Part shown: positions 16,161 through 23,690 of the stretch, one piece after another | How the letters are laid out: each line of letters begins with the position of its first letter | Position numbering within the stretch: position 1 is the stretch's first letter | Assembly (NCBI GenBank): GCA_044224215.1 | Contig: JBGAKX010000069.1 | Coordinates: forward strand, 1-23,690 | DNA length: 23,690 bases | From: DAOMFM01 sp035429825 | GTDB taxonomy: Bacteria; Acidobacteriota; Blastocatellia; UBA7656; JADIYM01 | Direction of reading: 5' to 3' | Notes under the pieces: generated by a model | The model's database searches: none | What the model saw: only the letters and a program-made list of their open reading frames with translations | Told to the model about the DNA's origin: nothing | Translations under genes and position numbers: made by a program

Positions 16161-17360
16161 ATGCCAGCACGAGTTCGCACTATTGCTCTTGTACTGATGG
16201 CTTGCGCAGGACTGATGGCAGCAGGGAGCCCGGTAACCGGTCAACAGCCGATGAATCTGGAGGGCCGAATCATCCACGCCGGCTCGAACGACCCTGTCGT
16301 TGGTGCAGTCGTTGATATCTACCGAACGGACGTCAAGGGGAAGTACGAAACCAAGTCCGACGCCAAGGGCGGATTCCGCTATCCGGTGCCGTTCAACGGC
16401 GTGTTCACAGTTGTCGTCAGCGCTCAGGGGCTCGCGCCGCAGTTCCGCACGGAAGTTCGGGTGTCGGCCGCGGCCAAGCCGCTGGAGTTCACGCTCGAGC
16501 CCGGAAACGGCTACCGTCCGACACTCGACGACGTGAAGAACTCGATGACCGCGACCAAGGAAGACCCGAAGGCTGCCGAAGAGCGCAAGAAGCTCGAGGA
16601 AGAGCATGCCAAGGCGGTCGAGGAGAAGGGCAAGTTCGATGCGCGCAAGGCAAGGTTCGACGCCGGCATCCTCGCGATGAACAACAAGGATTATCCAACG
16701 GCGATCGCCGAGCTTACCGCGTCGATCGAAGGTCTCGAGGGCATGGATCCCGAGTTCTTTGGCGAGCTTGCGAGCGTCGGCGGAACGAATCTCGCCGAGG
16801 TCCAGTACCGCGTGGCGGTCGACGACTACAACCAGAAGAAGAAGGACGAGGCCAAGACGCACCTCGAGGCAGGGGCCAAGGCAATTGGTCTGGCCCTGAG
16901 TTTCAACGCGGCAAACCAGGTTTCGTATGCGATCCAGGGCAAGATCCTGCTGCTGCTCATCGACAAGTACGGCGACATCGACGACGCGGACAAGGCGGCT
17001 CAGTCGTTCCGCAAGGCGGCGGACCTCGAGACCCTCGATCCAAAGAAGAAGGTTGTGTACCTCGTCAACGTTGGCGACGTCTATCGCGCGGCCTACATGA
17101 CGGACCAGGCGATCGAGGCGTACAAGGCGGTCCTTGCGACAGATGCTGATAACCTCAGCGCGCTCTATGGGATCGGGCTTGCTGCGATGGGAACGCCGGA
17201 GCAGGACGACGCCAAGAGAAAGGCCGTGTGGCAGGTTGCTGCCGACTACATGAAGGCGTTTCTCGACAAGGCGCCCAACGATCCACGTGCCGCGGAGGTC
17301 AAACCGCTGCTCGACACGCTTGCGAAGGACTTCAAGATCAAGCCGAGGCCGATCAAGTAA
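16161..17360 (+). CDS. Secreted TPR protein with carboxypeptidase-regulatory-like domain
   Basis: A 399-residue exported protein. Residues 1-28 form a signal peptide (MPARVRTIALVLMACAGLMA...). Residues 33-112 look like a carboxypeptidase-regulatory/transthyretin-type beta-sandwich (LEGRIIHAGSNDPVVGAVVD, then GGFRYPVPFNGVFTVVVSAQ), often a binding or adhesion module. A Lys/Glu-rich helix at about 133-168, probably coiled coil, links to TPR-type helical repeats up to the C-terminus (for example FDAGILAMNNKDYPTAIAEL and AYMTDQAIEAYKAVLATDAD). No enzyme motif is present; a role as a periplasmic scaffold is inferred. It has its own promoter, a strong GGAGG site, and a terminator just downstream, so it is probably monocistronic. 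Lys codons are more common here than in its neighbours, consistent with composition rather than transfer. Confidence 0.85.
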   Translation: MPARVRTIALVLMACAGLMAAGSPVTGQQPMNLEGRIIHAGSNDPVVGAVVDIYRTDVKGKYETKSDAKGGFRYPVPFNGVFTVVVSAQGLAPQFRTEVRVSAAAKPLEFTLEPGNGYRPTLDDVKNSMTATKEDPKAAEERKKLEEEHAKAVEEKGKFDARKARFDAGILAMNNKDYPTAIAELTASIEGLEGMDPEFFGELASVGGTNLAEVQYRVAVDDYNQKKKDEAKTHLEAGAKAIGLALSFNAANQVSYAIQGKILLLLIDKYGDIDDADKAAQSFRKAADLETLDPKKKVVYLVNVGDVYRAAYMTDQAIEAYKAVLATDADNLSALYGIGLAAMGTPEQDDAKRKAVWQVAADYMKAFLDKAPNDPRAAEVKPLLDTLAKDFKIKPRPIK

Positions 17361-17381
17361 CGGCGCTCCCTGCGAGCATGA

Positions 17382-17440
17382 AAAAGCCCTCGACGGCATG
17401 CCGGCACTCGTCGTAACGTGTTGGCCCGTCGAGGGCTTTT
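17382..17440. terminator. Bidirectional rho-independent terminator
   Basis: AAAAGCCCTCGACGG (17382-17396) and CCGTCGAGGGCTTTT (17426-17440) are perfect 15-bp inverted arms. An inner stem, GCCGGCAC (17400-17407) with GTGTTGGC (17418-17425), adds eight more pairs (two G-U) above a three-base bulge. A-runs and T-runs at both ends let it work in either direction. It ends the TPR gene message 22 bp after its stop. Confidence 0.9.
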
Positions 17441-17488
17441 CTGAAGGGTGCGATCGATTTGCACCGTCCCGCCTCCATGACACCCGTC

Positions 17489-17517
17489 TTGACATGGCCC
17501 ACCTCGGAACGTAAAGT
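17489..17517 (+). promoter_or_regulatory. Sigma70-like promoter of the pil operon
   Basis: Perfect TTGACA (17489-17494), 17-bp spacer, TAAAGT (17512-17517). Predicted start is near 17524, about 40 nt before the pilB ATG. An AGGAGA ribosome site follows at 17552-17557. Together with the terminator this explains the 205-bp gap between the TPR gene and pilB. Confidence 0.65.
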
Positions 17518-17565
17518 ACCGATTGGTTTCCACCTTCACCCGCACGTCGTCAGGAGAGTTCCTGG

Positions 17566-19347
17566 ATGTCCGCTAAACTGGGCGAGACCCTACTCAGAGA
17601 GAACCTCATTACGCCTCAGCAGCTGAAGGAGGCGCTCGAGCACCAGCGGACCAATGGCGGCCGGCTCGGCTCGACGCTTGTGAAGCTGGGAATGCTTTCG
17701 GATGAGGAAGTTACAGCGGTTCTCAGCCGTCAGTACGGCGTGCCGTCCGTGAACCTCGAACTGTTCGAGGTCGACGAAACCGCAATCAAGCTGATCTCGC
17801 AGGAGACGGCCAAGAAGTACATGGTGCTTCCGCTGTCGCGTGTGGGTCCGACCCTCACGCTCGCGATGGTCGACCCGACGAATGTGCTCGCGATCGACGA
17901 CATCAAGTTCATGACGGGCCTTCAGGTCGAGCCGGTCATCGTGTCCGAGCAGGCGCTTGGCGAATCGATCGAACGGTACTACGGGATGTCTCGCGAGCTG
18001 GAGATCGCCACGTTCATCGACGAGATGCAGCGGAACATGGGGACCGCCGAGCCCGTTCAGCAGTCCCGCTCGAACGGTTACGACAGCCTCGGGCTGGACA
18101 TGAACGCCGACGACCTCGAGCTCCTGCAGGAGTCCGAGGAGATCGATCTCGAGAACGTCGAGCGGATGGCCGAGGACGCGCCGGTCGTCAAGCTCGTGAA
18201 CGTGATCCTCGTCGACGCGCTCAGGCGCGGGGCCTCGGACATTCATATCGAGCCCTACGAGAAGGAGTTCCGGGTCCGGTTCCGGCTCGACGGCATCCTG
18301 TACAACATCATGAATCCGCCATTGAAGCTGCGCGACGCCCTGACGTCGCGCATCAAGATCATGGCCAAGCTCGACATTGCCGAGAAGCGGCTGCCGCAGG
18401 ACGGGCGCATCAAGATCCGCGTCAGGTTGGACGGCAGGTCGCGCGAGCTCGACTTCCGCGTGTCGTCGCTGCCCACGATCTTTGGCGAGAAGCTCGTGCT
18501 CAGACTTCTCGACAAGGAGAACCTGCGGCTCGACATGACCAAGCTCGGGTTCGAGGAGGGTTCGCTCGAGCGATTCAAGCGCAACATCAACAAGCCCTAC
18601 GGGATGGTGCTCGTGACGGGCCCGACGGGATCCGGCAAGACGTCGACGCTCTACTCTGCCCTGCAGGCCCTGAATACGTCCGAGACGAACATCATCACCG
18701 CCGAGGACCCGGTCGAATTCAACCTGACCGGAATCAACCAGGTGCAGATGAAGGAGCAGATCGGCCTGAACTTTGCCGCCGCGCTTCGTTCGTTCCTGCG
18801 GCAGGATCCGAACATCGTCCTGGTCGGCGAGATCCGCGACTTCGAGACGGCCGAGATCGCCGTGAAAGCCGCGCTGACGGGCCACCTCGTGCTGTCGACG
18901 CTGCACACGAATGACGCGCCGTCGACCGTCAGCCGCCTGATGAACATGGGCATCGAGCCGTTCCTCGTTGCCACGTCGGTGAACCTCATTCAGGCGCAGC
19001 GTCTCGTTCGGCGCATCTGCAAGGACTGCAAGGCCGAGATCAAGCTTCCGAAAGAGGCGCTCATCGACGTCGGCTTCTCGGCAACCGAGACAGGCGACAT
19101 CAAGACCTACAAGGGCCAGGGCTGCAATGCTTGCAACGGAACGGGTTACAAGGGACGCGTCGGTCTGTACGAGGTCATGGAGATCTCCGAGGAGATCCGC
19201 GAGCTGATCCTCGTCGGCGCGTCGGCGCTCGAATTGCGCAAGAAGGCCATCGAGGAAGGCATGCTCACGCTCCGCATGAGCGGCCTGCAGAAGATCCGCG
19301 AAGGAATGACGACGATGGAAGAGATCGTCCGCGAGACCGTCAAGTAA
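17566..19347 (+). CDS. pilB: Type IV pilus assembly (extension) ATPase PilB
   Basis: A 593-residue GspE/PilB-family hexameric ATPase of the inner-membrane base, which drives pilin polymerisation. The N-terminal MshEN-type domain is visible (LGETLLRENLITPQQLKEAL, then GRLGSTLVKLGMLSDEEV). An acidic linker (~165-205) leads to the catalytic core: Walker A GPTGSGKT near residue 352, the Asp box ITAEDPVEFN, Walker B VGEIRDFETAEIA and the His box STLHTNDAPS. The zinc tetracysteine ICKDC (~485-488) and GCNAC (~520-523), typical of PilB/GspE and absent from PilT, is present. AGGAG 9 bases before ATG supports the start. First gene of a pilB-pilT-pilC-pilS run, behind its own promoter. GspE of type II secretion is the alternative, but the neighbours argue for pili. 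Confidence 0.96.
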   Translation: MSAKLGETLLRENLITPQQLKEALEHQRTNGGRLGSTLVKLGMLSDEEVTAVLSRQYGVPSVNLELFEVDETAIKLISQETAKKYMVLPLSRVGPTLTLAMVDPTNVLAIDDIKFMTGLQVEPVIVSEQALGESIERYYGMSRELEIATFIDEMQRNMGTAEPVQQSRSNGYDSLGLDMNADDLELLQESEEIDLENVERMAEDAPVVKLVNVILVDALRRGASDIHIEPYEKEFRVRFRLDGILYNIMNPPLKLRDALTSRIKIMAKLDIAEKRLPQDGRIKIRVRLDGRSRELDFRVSSLPTIFGEKLVLRLLDKENLRLDMTKLGFEEGSLERFKRNINKPYGMVLVTGPTGSGKTSTLYSALQALNTSETNIITAEDPVEFNLTGINQVQMKEQIGLNFAAALRSFLRQDPNIVLVGEIRDFETAEIAVKAALTGHLVLSTLHTNDAPSTVSRLMNMGIEPFLVATSVNLIQAQRLVRRICKDCKAEIKLPKEALIDVGFSATETGDIKTYKGQGCNACNGTGYKGRVGLYEVMEISEEIRELILVGASALELRKKAIEEGMLTLRMSGLQKIREGMTTMEEIVRETVK

Positions 19348-19359
19348 TTTCTGATTCCA

Positions 19360-19375
19360 GGCCGGCCATCCGGCC
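19360..19375. other. Small hairpin in the pilB-pilT gap
   Basis: GGCCGG (19360-19365), loop CCAT, CCGGCC (19370-19375), 12 bp after the pilB stop. No T-run follows, so it is unlikely to terminate; it may protect or process the transcript. The remaining ~110 bp before pilT shows no clear promoter. Confidence 0.4.
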
Positions 19376-19486
19376 ACACGCTGCGGCCCTCCGCGCCCGA
19401 TTCACGCACGACAGTAGTTTGAATTCGCCGAGTCGGTTCACCGTTCCGCCGGGCATGTTCCGGGGACGTTGAACGGGAGAATGACG

Positions 19487-20662
19487 ATGTCCGACATCAC
19501 CCTGAGCGAGCTGTTGAAGAAGATGATCGAGCTTGGCGGCTCGGATCTCCATATCACGACGAACTCGCCGCCACAGGTCCGTGTCGACGGCCTCCTGCGC
19601 CCGCTCGACTACCCCGAGATGACCCCGGCCGAAACCAAGCAGCTCGCGTATTCGGTTCTGACGGACGCCCAGAAGCATCGATTCGAGGAGACGCTCGAAC
19701 TCGACTTCTCGTTTGGCATCAAGGGTTTGTCGCGATTCCGCGCGAACATCTTCAACCAGCGCGGCGCCGTCGGCGCCGTGTTTCGCGCAATTCCCTACGA
19801 GATTCGAGGGTTCGAGCAGCTCGGCCTCCCCGGCGTGGTCGAATCGCTGTGCGCAAAACCGCGCGGTCTGATCCTGGTGACCGGGCCAACCGGTTCCGGA
19901 AAGTCGACGACGCTCGCGGCGATGGTCGACAAGGTGAACCGCGACCGTCACGAGCACATCATCACGATCGAGGACCCGATCGAGTATCTGCATCCGCACA
20001 AGAACTGCCTGGTGAACCAGCGCGAGGTGCACTCCGACACGCACAGCTTCTCGAACGCGCTCCGCGCCGCGCTTCGCCAGGACCCGGACGTCGTGCTGAT
20101 CGGCGAGCTCCGCGACCTCGACACGACCGAGACTGCGCTGCGCATCGCGGAAACGGGCCATCTGACGTTCGGAACGCTGCATACGAACAGCGCGTTCTCG
20201 ACGATCAACCGCATCATCGACATCTTCCCTGCCCACCAGCAGGCGCAGATCCGCGCGCAGCTGTCGCTCGTGCTCGAGGGAATCCTCTGCCAGTCGCTGC
20301 TGCCAAAGGCCACGGGCGCCGGCCGCGTGATGGCGATGGAGGTGCTCGTGCCGAACGCCGCCATCCGGAACCTGATCCGCGAGGACAAGGTTCACCAGAT
20401 CTACTCAATGATGCAGACCGGACAGGAGAAGTTCGGCATGCAGACGTTCAACCAGTCGCTTGCCACGCTTTACTTCAAGAAGAACATCACGCTCGAGCTC
20501 GCCCTGCAGCGTTCGTCGAACGCCGACGAACTGCAGGATCTGATCAATCGTGGCGCCGGTGTCGTGCAGGGGGCGGGAATGAACCGGCCCGGAATGCCGC
20601 CGCGACCCATGGGTTCAATGCCCCCGCCAGGAAGACCGCCTATCGGACGCCCCGGCCGCTAG
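19487..20662 (+). CDS. pilT: Type IV pilus retraction ATPase PilT
   Basis: A 391-residue PilT-family hexameric ATPase that powers pilus retraction and twitching. The start at ATG 19487 (MSDITLSELLKKMIELGGSD) lies 7 bases after GGGAG (19475-19479); a TTG at 19469 and an ATG at 19481 are also in frame but worse placed. Walker A is GPTGSGKS (133-140), the Asp box TIEDPIEYLH, Walker B IGELRDLDTTETA, the His box GTLHTNSA, and the PilT-specific AIRNLIRE motif sits near residue 291-298. The zinc cysteines of PilB are missing, as expected. Odd: a ~27-residue C-terminal tail rich in Pro, Gly, Met and Arg (NRPGMPPRPMGSMPPPGRPP) extends past the usual end. Confidence 0.96.
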   Translation: MSDITLSELLKKMIELGGSDLHITTNSPPQVRVDGLLRPLDYPEMTPAETKQLAYSVLTDAQKHRFEETLELDFSFGIKGLSRFRANIFNQRGAVGAVFRAIPYEIRGFEQLGLPGVVESLCAKPRGLILVTGPTGSGKSTTLAAMVDKVNRDRHEHIITIEDPIEYLHPHKNCLVNQREVHSDTHSFSNALRAALRQDPDVVLIGELRDLDTTETALRIAETGHLTFGTLHTNSAFSTINRIIDIFPAHQQAQIRAQLSLVLEGILCQSLLPKATGAGRVMAMEVLVPNAAIRNLIREDKVHQIYSMMQTGQEKFGMQTFNQSLATLYFKKNITLELALQRSSNADELQDLINRGAGVVQGAGMNRPGMPPRPMGSMPPPGRPPIGRPGR

Positions 20663-20699
20663 GCCACGCTGTTAGACACGCACACAGGAGTGACAGGGT

Positions 20700-21923
20700 A
20701 TGCCAACCTACGTCTTCAAAGGCAGAAACCGACTCAACGAGATTGTCGCAGGCGAACGGGTCGCGCCCGACCGCGCCGCGCTCGAAGCCGCGCTCCGTCG
20801 CGAACAGGTCATCCTGACCAGCGCAAAGGAGAAGGGCAAGGGTCTGCTCGACATGCAGATCGGGAAGCGCGAGAAGGTCAAGACCAAGGAGCTCGCGATC
20901 TTCACGCGTCAGTTCTCGGTGATGCTCGACGCCGGTCTTCCGCTCGTGCAGTGTCTCGAGATTCTGGGGCAGCAACAGGATAACCCGTTCTTTGCCAAGG
21001 TGCTCTCGCGCGTGCGCGAGGACGTCGAGTCCGGCTCGACGCTCGCCGACGCGATGGGCCGGCATCCGAAGGTCTTCGAGCAGCTCTACGTCAACATGGT
21101 GGAGGCGGGCGAGACCGGCGGTATCCTGGACATCATCCTGCAGCGCTTGTCCACGTTCCTCGAAAAGATGGTCAAGTTGAAGAGCGACGTGAAATCGGCG
21201 CTCATCTACCCGATCGCCGTCATTTCGATTTCGATCATCGTGATCTCGGTGATCATGATTTTCGTCATCCCGTCCTTCAAGAGCATCTTTGAGTCGCTCG
21301 TCGGACCTGGCGAAGGCCTGCCGTGGCTCACGCAGTTCGTCGTGAACGTCAGCGTGTTCATGGGCAACTTCTGGTGGCTGATTGCGATCGTGCTCGGCCT
21401 GATCGCGTTCGGCCTCAAGTACTACTACAAGACGCCGAAGGGCCGGAAGATGCTCGACGGCTTGATGCTTCGGATCCCGATCGTCGGCGAGATCCTTCGC
21501 AAGATCGCGATCTCGCGCTTCTCGCGCACGCTCGGCACGCTGCTCTCGTCGGGCGTCCCGATTCTCGAGTCGCTCGACATCACGGCGCGCACGTCCGGCA
21601 ACGTGATCGTCGAGGAAGCGATTCTCAACGTTCGGGTCGCAATCGAACAGGGCGAGACCTTCCTCGAGCCGCTCAAGGCGGCAAAGATCTTCCCACCGAT
21701 GGTCTGCCAGATGATCGGCATCGGCGAACAGACCGGTGCGCTCGATGCGATGCTCAGCAAGATCGCGGACTTTTACGAACAGGAAGTCGATGCGGCCATT
21801 GCGAACCTGCTCGCGATGCTCGAACCGGCAATGATTCTGTTCCTCGGCGTCACGATCGGCACGATCGTCATCGCCATGTATCTCCCGTTGTTCTCGCTCA
21901 TCGCGAAACTGTCGAAGCACTGA
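20700..21923 (+). CDS. pilC: Type IV pilus inner-membrane platform protein PilC
   Basis: A 407-residue PilC/GspF-family protein, the inner-membrane platform turned by PilB and PilT. It opens with MPTYVFKGRNRLNEIVAGER, the standard N-terminus, and holds two T2SSF domains (~68-190 and ~270-395), each with the family pattern FTRQFSVMLDAGLPLVQCLE and FSRTLGTLLSSGVPILESLD. Hydrophobic helices lie at about 168-195, 220-243 and 375-400. AGGAG 9 bases upstream supports the start. It lies 37 bp after pilT in the same orientation. GspF is the alternative by sequence, but the PilT neighbour makes a pilus role clear. The stop is followed by a strong palindrome before pilS. Confidence 0.95.
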   Translation: MPTYVFKGRNRLNEIVAGERVAPDRAALEAALRREQVILTSAKEKGKGLLDMQIGKREKVKTKELAIFTRQFSVMLDAGLPLVQCLEILGQQQDNPFFAKVLSRVREDVESGSTLADAMGRHPKVFEQLYVNMVEAGETGGILDIILQRLSTFLEKMVKLKSDVKSALIYPIAVISISIIVISVIMIFVIPSFKSIFESLVGPGEGLPWLTQFVVNVSVFMGNFWWLIAIVLGLIAFGLKYYYKTPKGRKMLDGLMLRIPIVGEILRKIAISRFSRTLGTLLSSGVPILESLDITARTSGNVIVEEAILNVRVAIEQGETFLEPLKAAKIFPPMVCQMIGIGEQTGALDAMLSKIADFYEQEVDAAIANLLAMLEPAMILFLGVTIGTIVIAMYLPLFSLIAKLSKH

Positions 21924-21938
21924 CCGCCAGGACTCGTG

Positions 21939-21987
21939 CGAACGGCTCGGACGATCGTCCGGGCCGTTCGCGTCTCCTCGCGAACGG
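21939..21987 (+). promoter_or_regulatory. Overlapping alternative hairpins before pilS
   Basis: Hairpin A is a 32-nt palindrome (21939-21970): CGAACGGC ... GCCGTTCG outside and GGACGA/TCGTCC at the centre, joined by one G-U and one C-G pair. Hairpin B uses CCGTTCGCG (21964-21972) with CGCGAACGG (21979-21987), nine perfect pairs with a six-base loop, ending directly before the pilS ATG. They share 21964-21970, so both cannot form at once. No Shine-Dalgarno is visible here. Confidence 0.65.
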
Positions 21988-23690
21988 ATGGACACTCTTC
22001 AACGAAACGTTGTCTGGCTCGTTGTCTCCCGAGCAGCCATCCTCGCCGCCGTCGTACTCCTCACGCTGCTTCTCGGCCGATCCTCGCAGTACGTCTGGCC
22101 CGTAACAATCCTCGCCTTCATCGTCTTTGCCCTGTCGCTCATCTATGCGGTCGCGATGCGGCTGCGTCTGTCGATGGGCATCCTCGTGCCGCTGCAGTTC
22201 TTCAACGATCTGCTGCTCGTCACGTGGCTCGTCTATCGCACGGGAGACATCGAGTCGCCGTTCAACGCGCTGTTTCTCGTCATCGTCTTTGCGGCGAGCC
22301 TGCTGTCGACGCGGCGCGGAATCTTCGTCATCACGCTGCTGGCGCTCATGTCGGCAGGATTCATGGGACTGGCGACGGCAAACGGATGGATCCACCGGGC
22401 TGACGGGTCCGGATTCGAATCGGGCGTCATTCCCGAGCTCCACCTCAACCTGGCGTATACTCTGATCGCGATCACCGGCGTCGCGGTGCTGTCGTCGCAT
22501 CTCGCAGACCGGCAGAGGCGCAGCGACACCGCGCTGGCGGTCACCACGCGGAGCCTCGCGAACCTCCGTGCATTCAACGAGCGCGTCATCGAGTCGATGC
22601 GGTCCGGGTTGATTACGGCGGATCTCGACGGGCGCGTCACCAGTTGCAACCGCGCAGCGGAGGAGATCACCGGACAGCAGGCGTCCGAGCTTCTCGGCCG
22701 CCCGCTCAGCGAGCTGTTCGGCGGTGTTGCAGGAGCGTACCTGGAGGACGCGAGCGCGGACCGCGCTCCCTCTGTGCTTCGATCCGAAATCAGATTCGGC
22801 CGACGAGACGGCTCCGTGGCCCATCTGGGGTTCAACATTGCGCCGCTCACGTCCGAAGACGGCGACGTGCGCGGCGCGGTGCTGATATTTCAGGACCTGA
22901 CCGAGATGGTCCAGCTCGAAGAGGAGGTGCGGCGGCGCGAAAAGCTCGCCGCACTTGGAACGATGGCGGCGGGTCTTGCCCACGAGATCCGGAATCCGCT
23001 CACGTCCATCCGCGGGTCGGTGCAGGTCCTCTCGAGCGAGATCGTCGAAAACAACGATAGCCGACGGCTGCTCGAGATCATCCTGCGCGAGTCGGACCGC
23101 CTGAATCGGACCGTCACGGACTTTCTCGCGTACGCGCGACCTGCCCCGCACACGCCGAGCGAATTCGATCTGAAGTGGGAGATCTCCGACGCGATTGCGC
23201 TCATGAAGAACAGCGCCGAGGTCGGGCCGCATCACGAGATCGTCACGGAGTTGCCCGACGGCGACGTACCGTTCTTTGGCGACGCGAATCAGCTACGCCA
23301 GGTGTTCTGGAATCTGTGCCGCAACGGATTGCAGGCAATGCCGGATGGCGGCGTGTTGACGATCACGCTCACGCCTGCTGCAGGCGGCGGCGTCCAGTTG
23401 TCCATCTCCGACACGGGCGTCGGCATGACGAGCCAGCAGATGGAGAGCCTGTTTCTGCCGTTCGCGTCCACAAAGGTGGGCGGAACCGGTCTTGGCATGG
23501 CGACGGTCTACCAGTTCGTTAAGGATCACGACGGGAGGATCGACGTCGAAAGCGACGTCGGCGTGGGGACGCGTGTCGCGTTGCAGCTGCCGGGCCGCTC
23601 TGTCGGGCCCCTTCACGGGGCGATCGCCGGCGTAGCCCGGAACCTCCCCCGCCAGGTAGCCAGCGTCGAAGCCGACGCGACGCCCAAGAC
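21988..23690 (+). CDS. pilS: Sensor histidine kinase PilS (3' end outside window)
   Basis: A continuous frame of 567 codons runs from ATG 21988 to the window end without a stop. The start gives MDTLQRNVVWLVVSRAAILA, a usual PilS-type opening. About six membrane helices occupy residues ~8-170, followed by a PAS domain (~195-310; GLITADLDGRVTSCNRAAEE). The HisKA domain carries the phospho-accepting H332 in GLAHEIRNPLTSIRG, and the HATPase domain has the N box (QVFWNLCRNGLQAMP, ~435-449), G1 DTGVGM (~475) and G2 GGTGLGMA (~498). In other bacteria PilS phosphorylates PilR to control pilin transcription; pilR would be expected just beyond the window (inference). It follows pilC after 64 bp that hold overlapping hairpins. 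After the HATPase domain at least 28 further residues continue. Confidence 0.9.
   Translation, partial: MDTLQRNVVWLVVSRAAILAAVVLLTLLLGRSSQYVWPVTILAFIVFALSLIYAVAMRLRLSMGILVPLQFFNDLLLVTWLVYRTGDIESPFNALFLVIVFAASLLSTRRGIFVITLLALMSAGFMGLATANGWIHRADGSGFESGVIPELHLNLAYTLIAITGVAVLSSHLADRQRRSDTALAVTTRSLANLRAFNERVIESMRSGLITADLDGRVTSCNRAAEEITGQQASELLGRPLSELFGGVAGAYLEDASADRAPSVLRSEIRFGRRDGSVAHLGFNIAPLTSEDGDVRGAVLIFQDLTEMVQLEEEVRRREKLAALGTMAAGLAHEIRNPLTSIRGSVQVLSSEIVENNDSRRLLEIILRESDRLNRTVTDFLAYARPAPHTPSEFDLKWEISDAIALMKNSAEVGPHHEIVTELPDGDVPFFGDANQLRQVFWNLCRNGLQAMPDGGVLTITLTPAAGGGVQLSISDTGVGMTSQQMESLFLPFASTKVGGTGLGMATVYQFVKDHDGRIDVESDVGVGTRVALQLPGRSVGPLHGAIAGVARNLPRQVASVEADATPK

Noticed and set aside
17590..19377. 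595-codon minus-strand frame opposite pilB
   Set aside because: Antisense shadow; pilB has every family motif.
21898..23235. 445-codon minus-strand frame opposite pilS
   Set aside because: Arg/Asp-rich shadow; the plus-strand frame contains PAS, HisKA and HATPase motifs.

Overview
The window is 23.7 kb of GC-rich, gene-dense chromosome with no RNA genes, insertion sequences or CRISPR arrays that I can see. The gene order pilB-pilT-pilC-pilS, the secreted TPR/carboxypeptidase-regulatory protein, the many Sec-exported proteins and the codon use suggest a Gram-negative-type environmental bacterium. Acidobacteriota (perhaps Vicinamibacteria) is my best guess, with a delta-proteobacterial lineage as the alternative. 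This is inference; no marker gene settles it.

Left part (1-7.4 kb): a minus-strand pair made of a secreted beta-propeller protein and a sugar-nucleotide transferase-like protein. Divergent from these, on the plus strand, is a TrmH/SpoU RNA methyltransferase that looks leaderless. It converges on a secreted protein (4541-5539) with the residue pattern of a protein-kinase-like fold. That gene is transcribed divergently from a secreted purple-acid-phosphatase-like enzyme, followed 6 bp later by a DUF4239 membrane protein. The kinase-like/phosphatase-like pair and the repeat-bearing region between them are the most novel-looking part of the window.

Middle part (7.4-12.7 kb, minus strand): a two-gene complex iron-sulfur molybdoenzyme. 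One gene fuses a four-cluster ferredoxin subunit to an NrfD-type membrane anchor; the other is the molybdopterin catalytic subunit, with no visible Tat signal. MazG, a nucleotide pyrophosphohydrolase, lies upstream. A 42-bp repeat element with an inverted-repeat frame covers the molybdoenzyme's stop codon.

Right part (12.7-23.7 kb, plus strand): a divergent, apparently leaderless promoter pair starts mazG to the left and an S41 peptidase to the right. The peptidase gene overlaps a DinG-type helicase. Next come a secreted TPR protein with its own promoter, a strong bidirectional terminator, and a sigma70-type promoter leading into the type IV pilus genes pilB (extension ATPase), pilT (retraction ATPase), pilC (inner-membrane platform) and pilS (sensor kinase, cut by the window end). 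The pilC-pilS junction holds two mutually exclusive hairpins directly before the pilS start codon.

Gaps between genes are all below 300 bases and are described in the entries.
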